Origin: Leptospiraceae bacterium
GTDB lineage: Bacteria; Spirochaetota; Leptospiria; Leptospirales; Leptonemataceae
DNA length: 43,676 nt
Reading direction: 5' to 3'
Assembly (NCBI GenBank): GCA_026418015.1
Contig: JAOACE010000023.1
Location: forward strand, 1 to 43,676
Positions 16,938-25,260 of the stretch are shown here, in pieces. The translations under genes and the position numbers were made by a program. The notes below the pieces were generated by a model. It ran no database searches and was not told where the DNA came from. It was given only the letters and a program-made list of their open reading frames with translations. The number at the start of each line of letters is the position of its first letter. Position 1 is the first letter of the stretch.

Positions 16938-18051
16938 CAGTTAAGTAATATAGTGGAATTCGCTCTTGGATCCCTTTTAGGTTAGCTCTTTTACGAAAAA
17001 GTTTTATGTCTTGTTGATTTTCTTTATTTTGTTTGATAAATCCTAGAAGCAAAGTTTTTATATTACGATCCTGAAAAATACTTTCTGTAAAGCCAACAGA
17101 ATGTTTTTTTAATTGGGATTGAATACGCGAAGCAATGTTAACATGATGACCAAAATAGTCGAGATGTTCGTTAGAATTAACGACTATTACTGGCCCTTTA
17201 TTCAAACCAATTTTAATCTCTAATTTACCTGCGGGATCCCAAATCCTATCCAAAAAATTCTGGAATATTTCTAAAGAAGCTTTGATTGCATCTTCGGTTT
17301 TGATAAAAGAAGCCATCACTGCATCGCCAATGGTTTTTATCACAACGCCATGGTGATTTTCGATGGTAGCAAACAACAATTTAAAATGTTCTCTTACAAT
17401 ATTATAAGAAACGGTATCTCCCAACTGATCATACATTGCAGTAGAATCTTTTAAATCTGTAAACATAATGACAATGTTCTGTATACTAAGACTTTCTTCC
17501 ACCGATAGAACATATTTACCAAACAATTCTTGGAAATAATGCGAATTTATACATTCTAACCCAGTTAAAAAAGGTTTTTCTAATTGATATTGATGTTGTA
17601 AAATTTTTTGGTACATATCGTTTCTATATTCTTCTTCGATTTTACTAGGAATAAGATAATATTCTGGATGAATGGTAAAAGTAACTTCTATGTTTTGATC
17701 TAATATGGCACGAAATTTAACATCACATAAAGAGCAAAAACCTTCTCCTCGTAGTTCAGAAAAATTATGTTTAAAGTCTGCTAATCCATTACAATGAGGA
17801 CAATGATATTCCCAATTCAGAATAAATATACCTTCTTTTACTAAGATCAGAAATCCATTTATCAGCGAATACAGATCAATATTTAGTTCATCCGATAATC
17901 GATATAAGTTAATGCGAAAAAATTTTTCGGGCGATTCGTAATTGATTTCTATCCACTTCTGAACCTGCAAAATAACTTCTTTTAGGTTTGTTTTGCCATT
18001 TTCTTGATTCTTGTTTATAACTTCACTAAATTTATTCTTTAAATTTTGCAT
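16918..18051 (-). CDS. Class III adenylate/guanylate cyclase with N-terminal zinc-ribbon region
   Basis: The C-terminal half (about 185-345) is a class III cyclase catalytic domain. The two metal Asp residues are in FTDLKDST (about 195) and IGDAVMASF (about 239); a Lys precedes the latter (KTIGD), and transition-state residues Asn and Arg fit HHVNIASRI. It would make cAMP or cGMP as a dimer; the substrate pair is not decided here. The N-terminal half has a CPHC...CSLC four-cysteine set (about 83-107) likely to bind zinc, followed by VTFTIHPEYYLIP, like the DUF5939 type of cyclase partner domain. It is cytoplasmic. No Shine-Dalgarno or leaderless-type -35 box is seen, so it may be expressed from upstream. 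Confidence 0.87.
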   Translation of the reverse strand: MQNLKNKFSEVINKNQENGKTNLKEVILQVQKWIEINYESPEKFFRINLYRLSDELNIDLYSLINGFLILVKEGIFILNWEYHCPHCNGLADFKHNFSELRGEGFCSLCDVKFRAILDQNIEVTFTIHPEYYLIPSKIEEEYRNDMYQKILQHQYQLEKPFLTGLECINSHYFQELFGKYVLSVEESLSIQNIVIMFTDLKDSTAMYDQLGDTVSYNIVREHFKLLFATIENHHGVVIKTIGDAVMASFIKTEDAIKASLEIFQNFLDRIWDPAGKLEIKIGLNKGPVIVVNSNEHLDYFGHHVNIASRIQSQLKKHSVGFTESIFQDRNIKTLLLGFIKQNKENQQDIKLFRKRANLKGIQERIPLYYLTANKSLQ

Positions 18052-18060
18052 ATGACTTCT

Positions 18061-18265
18061 TGAATTACTCTAATTTAACTAAATCTATATCTTCTTCAAC
18101 CATTTTTTTAGGCTAAAAATTTTTCTCTTTCTTTTTAAAAAAATTAATCAAATGGATATGTTTTATTACATAAATCATTTTGATATAACAACGCGAACTG
18201 CTCATTATATAACTATCAGCAAAACCACAACCAATATTACCCCAAAACGCATTTATAAAAATTAC
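18061..18265 (-). pseudogene. Decayed copy of the AGCS symporter 3' end
   Basis: Read on the minus strand, 18063-18155 gives INFFKKKEKNF, a stop, then MVEEDIDLVKLE and a stop. This aligns with the last residues of the intact symporter next door (NFIKKETDRFL...IEEEDIELIKLE). Further upstream, 18200-18265 reads NAFWGNIGCGFADSYIM, against STLNIVWGFSDIANALM in the intact protein. At the DNA level TCTAATTTAACTAAATCTAT (18069-18088) matches the corresponding part of 18490-18515 with a few, mostly transition, changes. Between the matching blocks the frame is broken by stops. The parent reading frame is not recoverable beyond about 70 codons. I infer a duplicated and degraded agcS. Confidence 0.55.
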
Positions 18266-18478
18266 AATAGAGATTTAAAAAAAATTTCTAATCCAACTTT
18301 TATCTCTTGAACTTAAATTTTTTAAATTATCTCGAACATAAACATTAAGTCTATGTTTTTTTTTCTGAGATTTTGCATCCGATAAATCTTCGCGTTTAAT
18401 AAGCAACTTTTTTCAAGAAAATCAGCATTTTCTATATCTCTAAATTTGCGAATAGATTCTTTTCTTGCTATTCTTTTA
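18266..18478 (-). other. Gene-free remnant with a frameshifted small ORF
   Basis: This is the upstream half of the 427-bp gap between agcS and the cyclase gene. On the minus strand one frame (about 18475-18390) reads RIARKESIRKFRDIENADFL and a second (about 18400-18280) reads KREDLSDAKSQKKKHRLNVY, then VRDNLKNLSSRDKSWIRNFF and a stop. Joined by one frameshift they would give a basic protein of roughly 60-70 residues. No family is recognised and no start site is clear. Probably a broken small gene. Confidence 0.35.
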
Positions 18479-19852
18479 TTACTTTTCGAACTGTTCTAAC
18501 TTGATTAATTCTATGTCTTCTTCTTCTATTTTTTCTTTGGATAAAAATCTATCTGTTTCTTTTTTGATAAAATTACTCAATAACAAAAGGGAGATTAAAT
18601 TGGGTATTGCCATTAAAGCATTTGCAATGTCAGAAAATCCCCAAACAATGTTTAAAGTACTAATCGAACCAATAAAAACAAAGAAAACCCAAAAAATTCG
18701 AAAAATCAAAATACTTTTAACACCCAACAAATATTCTAATGCTTTTTCGCCATAATAAGACCATCCTAAGATAGTACTAAACACAAATAGTAACAGAGAT
18801 ACAGAAAGTATGATTCCACCTACATCCCCAAGTAAAGAAAACATCTTACCAGGAATTTCTGCTCCTTTTAGACCGAACATCCAAGCATCAGTATTTATTA
18901 TGCCAATTCCTGTTAGGGCACATATAATAACTGTATCCCAAAATGTACCAGTAGAAGAAACAAGAGCTTGTCTTACAGCATTTTTCGTCTTTGCAGCAGC
19001 TGCTACAATAGGAGCACTTCCTAAACCAGATTCATTCGAAAATAGCCCTCTTGCAACACCAGCGCGAATTGCTTCTTTTACACCTGCACCAGCAAAACCA
19101 CCAACAGCAGCTTGTCCAGTAAATGCAGAAGATAGAATTAAACTAATGGTTTGAGGAATCTTATCGATAGTCATCACTATAATAATAATCAACGAAACAA
19201 CGTATAAAATTGCCATAAAGGGTACAAGCATTTCGCATACTCTTGCAATTGAACGAATTCCCCCAAGAATTACAACACCAGTTAGAATTGTTAATACAAT
19301 TCCAGTAATTATGGGAGATATACCAAATTGATCACTCAATAAATGCGAAATAGAATTTGCCTGAACCATGTTTCCAATACCAAACGATGCAATGACTGTT
19401 AAAACCGCAAAGGTAATACCTAGCCATTTTTGTTTTAAGCCTTTTTCTAAGACAAACATCGGTCCGCCAACAATGTTGCCATTTTTATCAACTTCGCGAA
19501 ACTTTATCGATAATAATGCTTCGGAATATTTTGTAGCAATGCCAAAAACCCCCGTTAACCACATCCATAGAAGAGCCCCCGGTCCTCCAATAGCAATTGC
19601 TGATGCTACACCAACGATATTGCCAGTCCCAATCGTTGCAGCCAATGCAGTAGTTAACGCAGCAAATTGCGATATATCTCCCTTTCCTCCTTCTTTCGAG
19701 ACGGAAAGTTTAATCCCTAATCCAATAAATCGTTGGATAAATTTTAACCTTATAGTTAAATAGACATGCGTTCCAAAAAGCAAGATTAATAGAACTGGCC
19801 CCCAAACAAAGTCGTTGATTTGATTGATCCATTGCTCAATGTTCGTAAGCAT
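18479..19852 (-). CDS. AGCS-family sodium:alanine/glycine symporter
   Basis: A 457-residue inner-membrane protein with about 11 hydrophobic segments that imports alanine, glycine or a related amino acid with sodium. The family signature is complete: ALAATIGTGNIVGVASAIA (about 69-87) then GGPGALLWMWLTG (about 89-101) with KYSEALLSIKFR. Another conserved stretch is RGLFSNESGLGSAPIVAAAA (about 269-288). The acidic C-terminus (IEEEDIELIKLE) is the part duplicated in the adjacent ghost. It is the last gene of the ilvD operon, 10 bases after the alpha-galactosidase, with a Shine-Dalgarno AGGAGAG. Position beside ddl suggests D/L-alanine supply, but this is inference. Confidence 0.93.
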   Translation of the reverse strand: MLTNIEQWINQINDFVWGPVLLILLFGTHVYLTIRLKFIQRFIGLGIKLSVSKEGGKGDISQFAALTTALAATIGTGNIVGVASAIAIGGPGALLWMWLTGVFGIATKYSEALLSIKFREVDKNGNIVGGPMFVLEKGLKQKWLGITFAVLTVIASFGIGNMVQANSISHLLSDQFGISPIITGIVLTILTGVVILGGIRSIARVCEMLVPFMAILYVVSLIIIIVMTIDKIPQTISLILSSAFTGQAAVGGFAGAGVKEAIRAGVARGLFSNESGLGSAPIVAAAAKTKNAVRQALVSSTGTFWDTVIICALTGIGIINTDAWMFGLKGAEIPGKMFSLLGDVGGIILSVSLLLFVFSTILGWSYYGEKALEYLLGVKSILIFRIFWVFFVFIGSISTLNIVWGFSDIANALMAIPNLISLLLLSNFIKKETDRFLSKEKIEEEDIELIKLEQFEK

Positions 19853-19862
19853 AATCTCTCTC

Positions 19863-22001
19863 CTATTTAATTATGTCTAAAGCAATGTAAGAAACACCTT
19901 CTGTTTCTAATACTTTATATTTACCCGTATATTTTTCTTTTTCTTTTTGTGGAATGTATATATATAAATTACTATATTCAAAAGCTTGATCTTGCATTTC
20001 TATGGTAAATCCTTGAACTTTTCTTGTATAAGATTTAAATTCTACCAAAGGCAAAATATGTCCATTGGAACCGATTAATTCAAAAGGTGTTAAATGAAGT
20101 TTTAAAAGCAATAAAGAATGATGTGCCTTTAATTCTATGCTTTCTTTATTCACAATCAATGTTCCATAAGTATCTTGAAAAGGAAATGCTACAAAATATG
20201 CTTGATTTTTTTCTAATGGAAACACAACATTCTTGTTGGATAAATTTGTCAAAAATAGATAATCTACTTCGTAATCGATAAAATTGTTCATTTTGGGATT
20301 TTTTAAAAATTTTTCTTTTAGGACAGAAAAATGCACTTCGAAGGCATGTTCGTTTACAGGATAAAATTTTTTAAATTGTTTTTTAACAAAGGGAAAGGTT
20401 TTTTTGTAGAGATGAAGAATTTCTTTTGGATAAAGTTCTATGGGATCAGAGGTAAAAACGAGTCCTCCAAAAATGTGATTTATGTACAATAACGTTAGTT
20501 TTTCTTGCTCGGTTAGTTTGATCTTTTCTAGGATCTCTTTTGTTTTTAATTTTCGAAAATTTTGCCTTAAATAAAAAACATCTGGATCATTAAGAAAATT
20601 TTTACCATTAAAGAAATGTCTGTAAATCGTTGAATTCAAAGAACTAAATGTAGAAACCCTTTCTAAAAAATTAAAATGTTTAAGATAATGTTCCCATTTT
20701 TCTTCTACGTCGCTTCCTACCCTTGTAAAATTTACATTACCAAAAGCATGCGAAAAGGGTATACCACAACCTAACAATTTTACTGGGCTTTTTTTCCATT
20801 GAACACTCTGATGAATTAAATCTAATGCATCTTGCATTTGTTGAGCTCTTGTTTTTCTCTTTGCTGGGTAAATACAACTTGCATAAAGAAAATCTAATTT
20901 TAACAATTCGAATCCCCAATCTTCTGTAAAAGTTTTAAAAACACTTCTTATATACTCTTGAAAATCCGGATTATAAATATTTAGTGAATAAAATTTACCA
21001 CTCCATAATGGATTAAAGCCAGCAACAATAGGTTTGTCTTTTTCGTCTCTTAACAACCATTCTTGGTGATATTGATAAATCGATGATTTCCGCTCACAAA
21101 TAAAGGGAGCAATCCATATACCAGGTTTAATGTTATATTTTTTTATTCTTCCTACGAGTTCTTTCATCCTGTCGTGAAAATCTTCTTTAAGGTTTGTCCA
21201 ATCACCTACACGTTTCTGATAACCATCATCGATCTGAAAGTAATCAATAGGAATTTTATTTATTCCATAGAACTCAATTCGTCTAATCAATTCGTCTATG
21301 TTTAAATTATTATAATGATAGTACCAGCTGGTATAACCAGTAACAAAATTTTCTTTAACAGATTCTAATTTTTGCGAAATATTATCGAAGATATCGTAAT
21401 AATCACCGTAGCCAATAAATAGCTTTAAGAATTCGAATCTTGCTCCAACAAAGTAATTCTGAAAATCTTTAATAATTCTAAGTATTGAATTTTTGTAATC
21501 CAATTGAAAAATTGTATAGGATATTTTTTCGTTTAAAGAACAAAATGCTAAGATTTGATTGTTTTTATCTCTTAAATATGTATAAAAATGAGAACGTAAA
21601 AAATTTTTATTAAAATTTTTTATAAATTTTATAATAGTATATTCACCAAAAGGAGAAAGCAACCATTTAATTATATTACTAACATTCATTTGTTTAGAAG
21701 AAATAGGAACCTCGTGGGTCTGCGTCCAGTTATTGTATCCTTGGTGTAGAAAGCTAATAAAATTATCGATAGAAGGAATTACTATATCTAATGTAACAAA
21801 GTCTATGGGAATATCATCTCTATTGACAAAATCGGTAAAAAAGGCATTTAAGATCTGGTTTTGAAATTCAAAATTTAAATAACCAAATTCTGTCCTTAAA
21901 ACTAACTTCTCCTGAATTTGTTTATTTACAGAGAATTCATAAAAACGATTTTTTTTTTGGAAAATCACTCTTTTAAGTTCTATATTTTCTGTTATACTCA
22001 T
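19863..22001 (-). CDS. GH36-family alpha-galactosidase
   Basis: A 712-residue retaining alpha-galactosidase of the GH36/clan D type. The core TIM barrel holds the start motif DYFQIDDGYQ (about 247-256), the nucleophile Asp in LLKLDFLYA (about 368), and the acid/base Asp in RVGSDVEEKW (about 429), with GCGIPFSHAFG between. Flanks are beta-rich: an N-terminal supersandwich (1-220) and a C-terminal sheet (about 560-712). No signal peptide is visible, so it should act in the cytoplasm on imported galactosides. Its ATG overlaps the galK stop (21998-22001). With galK next to it, galactose release and phosphorylation are paired, although galT and galE are not in the window. Confidence 0.88.
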   Translation of the reverse strand: MSITENIELKRVIFQKKNRFYEFSVNKQIQEKLVLRTEFGYLNFEFQNQILNAFFTDFVNRDDIPIDFVTLDIVIPSIDNFISFLHQGYNNWTQTHEVPISSKQMNVSNIIKWLLSPFGEYTIIKFIKNFNKNFLRSHFYTYLRDKNNQILAFCSLNEKISYTIFQLDYKNSILRIIKDFQNYFVGARFEFLKLFIGYGDYYDIFDNISQKLESVKENFVTGYTSWYYHYNNLNIDELIRRIEFYGINKIPIDYFQIDDGYQKRVGDWTNLKEDFHDRMKELVGRIKKYNIKPGIWIAPFICERKSSIYQYHQEWLLRDEKDKPIVAGFNPLWSGKFYSLNIYNPDFQEYIRSVFKTFTEDWGFELLKLDFLYASCIYPAKRKTRAQQMQDALDLIHQSVQWKKSPVKLLGCGIPFSHAFGNVNFTRVGSDVEEKWEHYLKHFNFLERVSTFSSLNSTIYRHFFNGKNFLNDPDVFYLRQNFRKLKTKEILEKIKLTEQEKLTLLYINHIFGGLVFTSDPIELYPKEILHLYKKTFPFVKKQFKKFYPVNEHAFEVHFSVLKEKFLKNPKMNNFIDYEVDYLFLTNLSNKNVVFPLEKNQAYFVAFPFQDTYGTLIVNKESIELKAHHSLLLLKLHLTPFELIGSNGHILPLVEFKSYTRKVQGFTIEMQDQAFEYSNLYIYIPQKEKEKYTGKYKVLETEGVSYIALDIIK

Positions 22002-23188
22002 AATTCATTTACCCCATCTTCGATTTGAACTTCGAATACATCTGGTATTAAATTGGTTCTTTCGCGATAAATTTTGGCAATCAAAGGAATATATTCTTCG
22101 ACATTTCTCTTATCGACTATTGCAATTGCACATCCACCAAACCCAGCACCAGTCATACGTGCGCCATAAACACCTGAGATTTTTTTCGATTCTTCTACGA
22201 TAACATCTAATTCATAACAAGATACTTCGTAGTAGTTTTTTAAAGATTCGTGAGAATCATACAAAAATTTACCAATTTGTTGCAAGACTTCTTCTAAATC
22301 TTTTCGAGATACATCTAACGAATTCAACAATTGTTTGATATTTTGAACTCTTCGATTTTCTTGTATTACATGTAGAGTACGTTTTTTTAATGTTTCGCTA
22401 TTTAAATCGTTTAACATTTCTTCGCTTGCTTCTACCAAAGATTTAATCTTATAATTTTTTTGTAAGATTTCCAAAGATAAATTGCACTCTGTTCTTCTTT
22501 CGTTATACTTAGAATCAGAAAGTTTTCTGGGTTTATTCGTATTGATTACAACAATGGATACATTCGGAAAAAGGAATTTAATGTATTCGTACTCTAACGA
22601 ATGTGTATCTAATAGAATAAAATGATTCTTTTTTCCCATCGCCACAGAAAACTGATCCATTATGCCGCACTTAACACCAATATATTGATTTTCGACTTGT
22701 TGGCACAAAATAGCCATTTGTACTCTGTCGATTTGATTCTTTGCTTTTACTTGAAGATAAAACACATATGCAGTAAGTACTTCGATAGCAGCAGAAGAAG
22801 ACAACCCAGAACCAACAGGCAAATTGCTCCAATAATAAATGGCAATGCCTTTAAACCGAAAACCTTGATTCTTTAATGCTTGTATAATTCCAATAGGATA
22901 TTTTATCCATAAATGAGTGTTTCTGTATTGATCCAAATCATCATCGAATTTAATCTCGTAGATTTTTTCATCAATATTAGAACAAAGCTGAATGACATCC
23001 TTTTCGAGAAATTTTACAGCAGCATAAATCCCTCTATCTATGGCAAACGGTAATACTTTCCCACCATTATAATCAATGTGCTCACCGATAAAATTGACTC
23101 TACCAGGTGCAAAGAAAAACTTTTGTGGTAAATCATTATAAATAAATTTAAATTTTTCTATTAGTAAATTTTTTATAGTTTCCATCAT
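21998..23188 (-). CDS. galK: Galactokinase
   Basis: A 396-residue GHMP kinase converting galactose and ATP to galactose 1-phosphate. All family motifs are present: the galactokinase signature GRVNFIGEHIDYNGG (29-43), the phosphate-binding loop LPVGSGLSSSAA (about 127-138), catalytic Asp in KCGIMDQFSVAMG (about 174-186), and the third motif GARMTGAGFGGCA (about 343-355). It overlaps ddl by 4 bases upstream and the alpha-galactosidase by 4 bases downstream, so translation of all three is probably coupled. No Leloir partner (galT, galE, galM) is nearby. Confidence 0.95.
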   Translation of the reverse strand: MMETIKNLLIEKFKFIYNDLPQKFFFAPGRVNFIGEHIDYNGGKVLPFAIDRGIYAAVKFLEKDVIQLCSNIDEKIYEIKFDDDLDQYRNTHLWIKYPIGIIQALKNQGFRFKGIAIYYWSNLPVGSGLSSSAAIEVLTAYVFYLQVKAKNQIDRVQMAILCQQVENQYIGVKCGIMDQFSVAMGKKNHFILLDTHSLEYEYIKFLFPNVSIVVINTNKPRKLSDSKYNERRTECNLSLEILQKNYKIKSLVEASEEMLNDLNSETLKKRTLHVIQENRRVQNIKQLLNSLDVSRKDLEEVLQQIGKFLYDSHESLKNYYEVSCYELDVIVEESKKISGVYGARMTGAGFGGCAIAIVDKRNVEEYIPLIAKIYRERTNLIPDVFEVQIEDGVNEL

Positions 23189-24282
23189 ACAACTTCGTAA
23201 CTATACTTGATTTTTTTTAAATTTCCAAAACGTTCTTCTGCAAGTAAAATTAATTTATCGATTAATTGAGTCTGGGTTAATCCTTCGTATTCCCACAGTT
23301 TTGGATACATACTAATGTTTGTAAAACCAGGCAATGTATTTACTTCGTTTACATAGATTTCTCCATTTTGGTAGAACATATCAACTCTTGCAAAACCTTC
23401 GCAATACAATGCTTTATAAGTTAAATAAGCAATATGCTTGATTTTCTGAACTTCCTCTGGTAATAAGTTTTGAGCTGGGATAAACAAACCTGCACCATCA
23501 GGATCTACATACTTTGCATCATAAGAATAAAATTCATGCTTGGGTTTGATTTCGCCCGGAATTGTTACCTCTGGATCTTCGTTTCCTAATACAGCACATT
23601 CAATTTCTCTTCCCTTAATTTCTTTTTCTACAAGAATTTTGGTATCAAACTCAAAAGATTTTTCTATGAATTGTTTTAACTCTTCGATGGTTTTTGCTTT
23701 ATAAACCCCCACAGAGGATCCTTGTCGCGCTGGTTTTATAAAAAGAGGCAATTGGAATTTCTTTACAATTTCTTCGTATGGTATAGAAGATTTTTCGTGA
23801 ATCTGATAACTTACATAGGGTGTGATAGGTATTTGATTTGCTGTTAAGATTTGCTTCATCGCTTCTTTATCCATACACAAGGCAGAAGCTAATACATCGC
23901 AACCTACAAAAGGAATTTGAGTTAATTTTAAGAGTCCCTGCAAGGATCCATCTTCGCCAAAAGTACCATGTGTTATCGGAAAAAATATATCGACACTAAT
24001 AACATGCATCTCTTGATTTTCCCAGTAAACAAAGGGACTTTTATCATCGATTTGAAAGTACAACAAATGTTTTTTGTGTTGTTCGATTTCTTTTAAGTTC
24101 TCTGGAAAATTTTTCGAATCTTCGATGTAATAAAATTTTCCTTCTTTCGATACATAAATGTTTAGAACCTGGTATTTTTCTTTATCGATAGCGCGATAAA
24201 TATTTTTTGCCGAAAGAATCGAAATTTCGTGTTCTGTGGAACGACCACCAAAGATCAAAGCGACTTTCTTTTTTGAGTTCAT
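23185..24282 (-). CDS. ddl: D-alanine--D-alanine ligase
   Basis: A 365-residue ATP-grasp ligase making the D-Ala-D-Ala dipeptide for peptidoglycan. Motifs: GGRSTEHEISILSAKN (12-27), THGTFGEDGSLQG, the ATP-binding QGSSVGV, ECAVLGN, FYSYDAKYVDPDGA, and the C-terminal magnesium and substrate loop YVNEVNTLPGFTNISMYP. The Tyr in the FYSYDAKY loop fits D-Ala-D-Ala rather than D-Ala-D-Lac ligases, which usually have Phe there. It starts 3 bases after meaB and overlaps galK by 4 bases. Finding it inside an acyl-CoA and galactose operon, away from mur or fts genes, is unusual. Confidence 0.95.
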   Translation of the reverse strand: MNSKKKVALIFGGRSTEHEISILSAKNIYRAIDKEKYQVLNIYVSKEGKFYYIEDSKNFPENLKEIEQHKKHLLYFQIDDKSPFVYWENQEMHVISVDIFFPITHGTFGEDGSLQGLLKLTQIPFVGCDVLASALCMDKEAMKQILTANQIPITPYVSYQIHEKSSIPYEEIVKKFQLPLFIKPARQGSSVGVYKAKTIEELKQFIEKSFEFDTKILVEKEIKGREIECAVLGNEDPEVTIPGEIKPKHEFYSYDAKYVDPDGAGLFIPAQNLLPEEVQKIKHIAYLTYKALYCEGFARVDMFYQNGEIYVNEVNTLPGFTNISMYPKLWEYEGLTQTQLIDKLILLAEERFGNLKKIKYSYEVV

Positions 24283-24285
24283 AGT

Positions 24286-25260
24286 TCAAAACACATATTT
24301 CAATTTTGAAAATTCTTTTATTGCTAAATCAAAAGAACCTTTTTTTTCTATAAAATGACTCGCTCCACCCTCTTGTTTTAAAAGCTCTAATCCCATCATC
24401 CCATACTGATTTTTTACCCATTTTTCGAAATAATAAACCTCTTTTTTGCTAAGAGAATTTTTTAAATTCGAAAATCCTTCTTTAATGCCAGAAATATAAT
24501 CCATCAATTCTTTTATTCCATAACCTGAATAAGCACTTACAGGAAAAATGGGAGTTTCTTTAGAATCGGGTCTTATAAAAGAAAGCGTAGATTTTAATGC
24601 ATAATAAGTTTTTTGTGCTTCTTTATGTTGATCCCATTTGTTGATAATAAAAGCATCGGGGATTTCCATAACACCAGCCTTCATAAATTGGATCTGATCT
24701 CCTGTTAAAGGCTGTAATACCAAGAAAACATGATCTGCTATATGTTGAACTTCTATTTCGCTTTGTCCAATTCCCACAGTTTCGATAAAGATAAAATCGA
24801 ATAGATAATACAAGACTCTGCAAACATTAAAGGTATGTTTACTAAGGCCACCTAATTCTTTATCCGAAGCCTGGCTTCTAAAATAGATCCGCTTTTCGTC
24901 GATGGGTAATTTTACTCGTGTTCGGTCCCCCAAAAGAGAACCACCAGAAACTTGGCTCGATGGATCTACTGCAAGAATAGCAACACTGATATCTTCGCGT
25001 TGTCGAATTAGTTCTAATGCTAATCGACCTGTTAGAGTAGATTTTCCTGCACCTGGCGTCCCTGTAATTCCAACAAAATATCCTTTGGGAGAAGTTTTTT
25101 CTTTTAGATAGTCTATGATGATTTTTTTGTATTCATAGAATTCTGGTTTTGTATTTTCGAAGATGCTGATTAATTTCGCTAAACTAAACTTATCGCCTTG
25201 TAATGATTTATCTACGAGTTGAATTAGCTCTTCTTTTGGTGTCATCTTTAACGTTATCAT
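24286..25260 (-). CDS. meaB: MeaB-type GTPase chaperone of the B12-dependent mutase
   Basis: A 324-residue G3E-family GTPase that gates cobalamin loading and protects acyl-CoA mutases from inactivation. Motifs: P-loop GTPGAGKST (about 65-73), switch residues AVDPSSQVSGGSLLGDRTR, Walker B-like FIETVGIGQSE (about 160-170), and base-specificity NKWD (about 214). The paired-dimer arm is the helical C-terminus. It starts inside the mutase stop codon (ATGA, 25257-25260), the expected tight coupling between mutase and chaperone. The first Met at 25260 was chosen for that overlap; a second Met six codons on is an alternative. Confidence 0.95.
   Translation of the reverse strand: MITLKMTPKEELIQLVDKSLQGDKFSLAKLISIFENTKPEFYEYKKIIIDYLKEKTSPKGYFVGITGTPGAGKSTLTGRLALELIRQREDISVAILAVDPSSQVSGGSLLGDRTRVKLPIDEKRIYFRSQASDKELGGLSKHTFNVCRVLYYLFDFIFIETVGIGQSEIEVQHIADHVFLVLQPLTGDQIQFMKAGVMEIPDAFIINKWDQHKEAQKTYYALKSTLSFIRPDSKETPIFPVSAYSGYGIKELMDYISGIKEGFSNLKNSLSKKEVYYFEKWVKNQYGMMGLELLKQEGGASHFIEKKGSFDLAIKEFSKLKYVF

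Noticed and set aside
18061-18478. Insertion sequence in the gap beside agcS
   Set aside because: No terminal inverted repeats, target duplication or transposase-like motif; the sequence is better explained as a symporter ghost and a broken small ORF.
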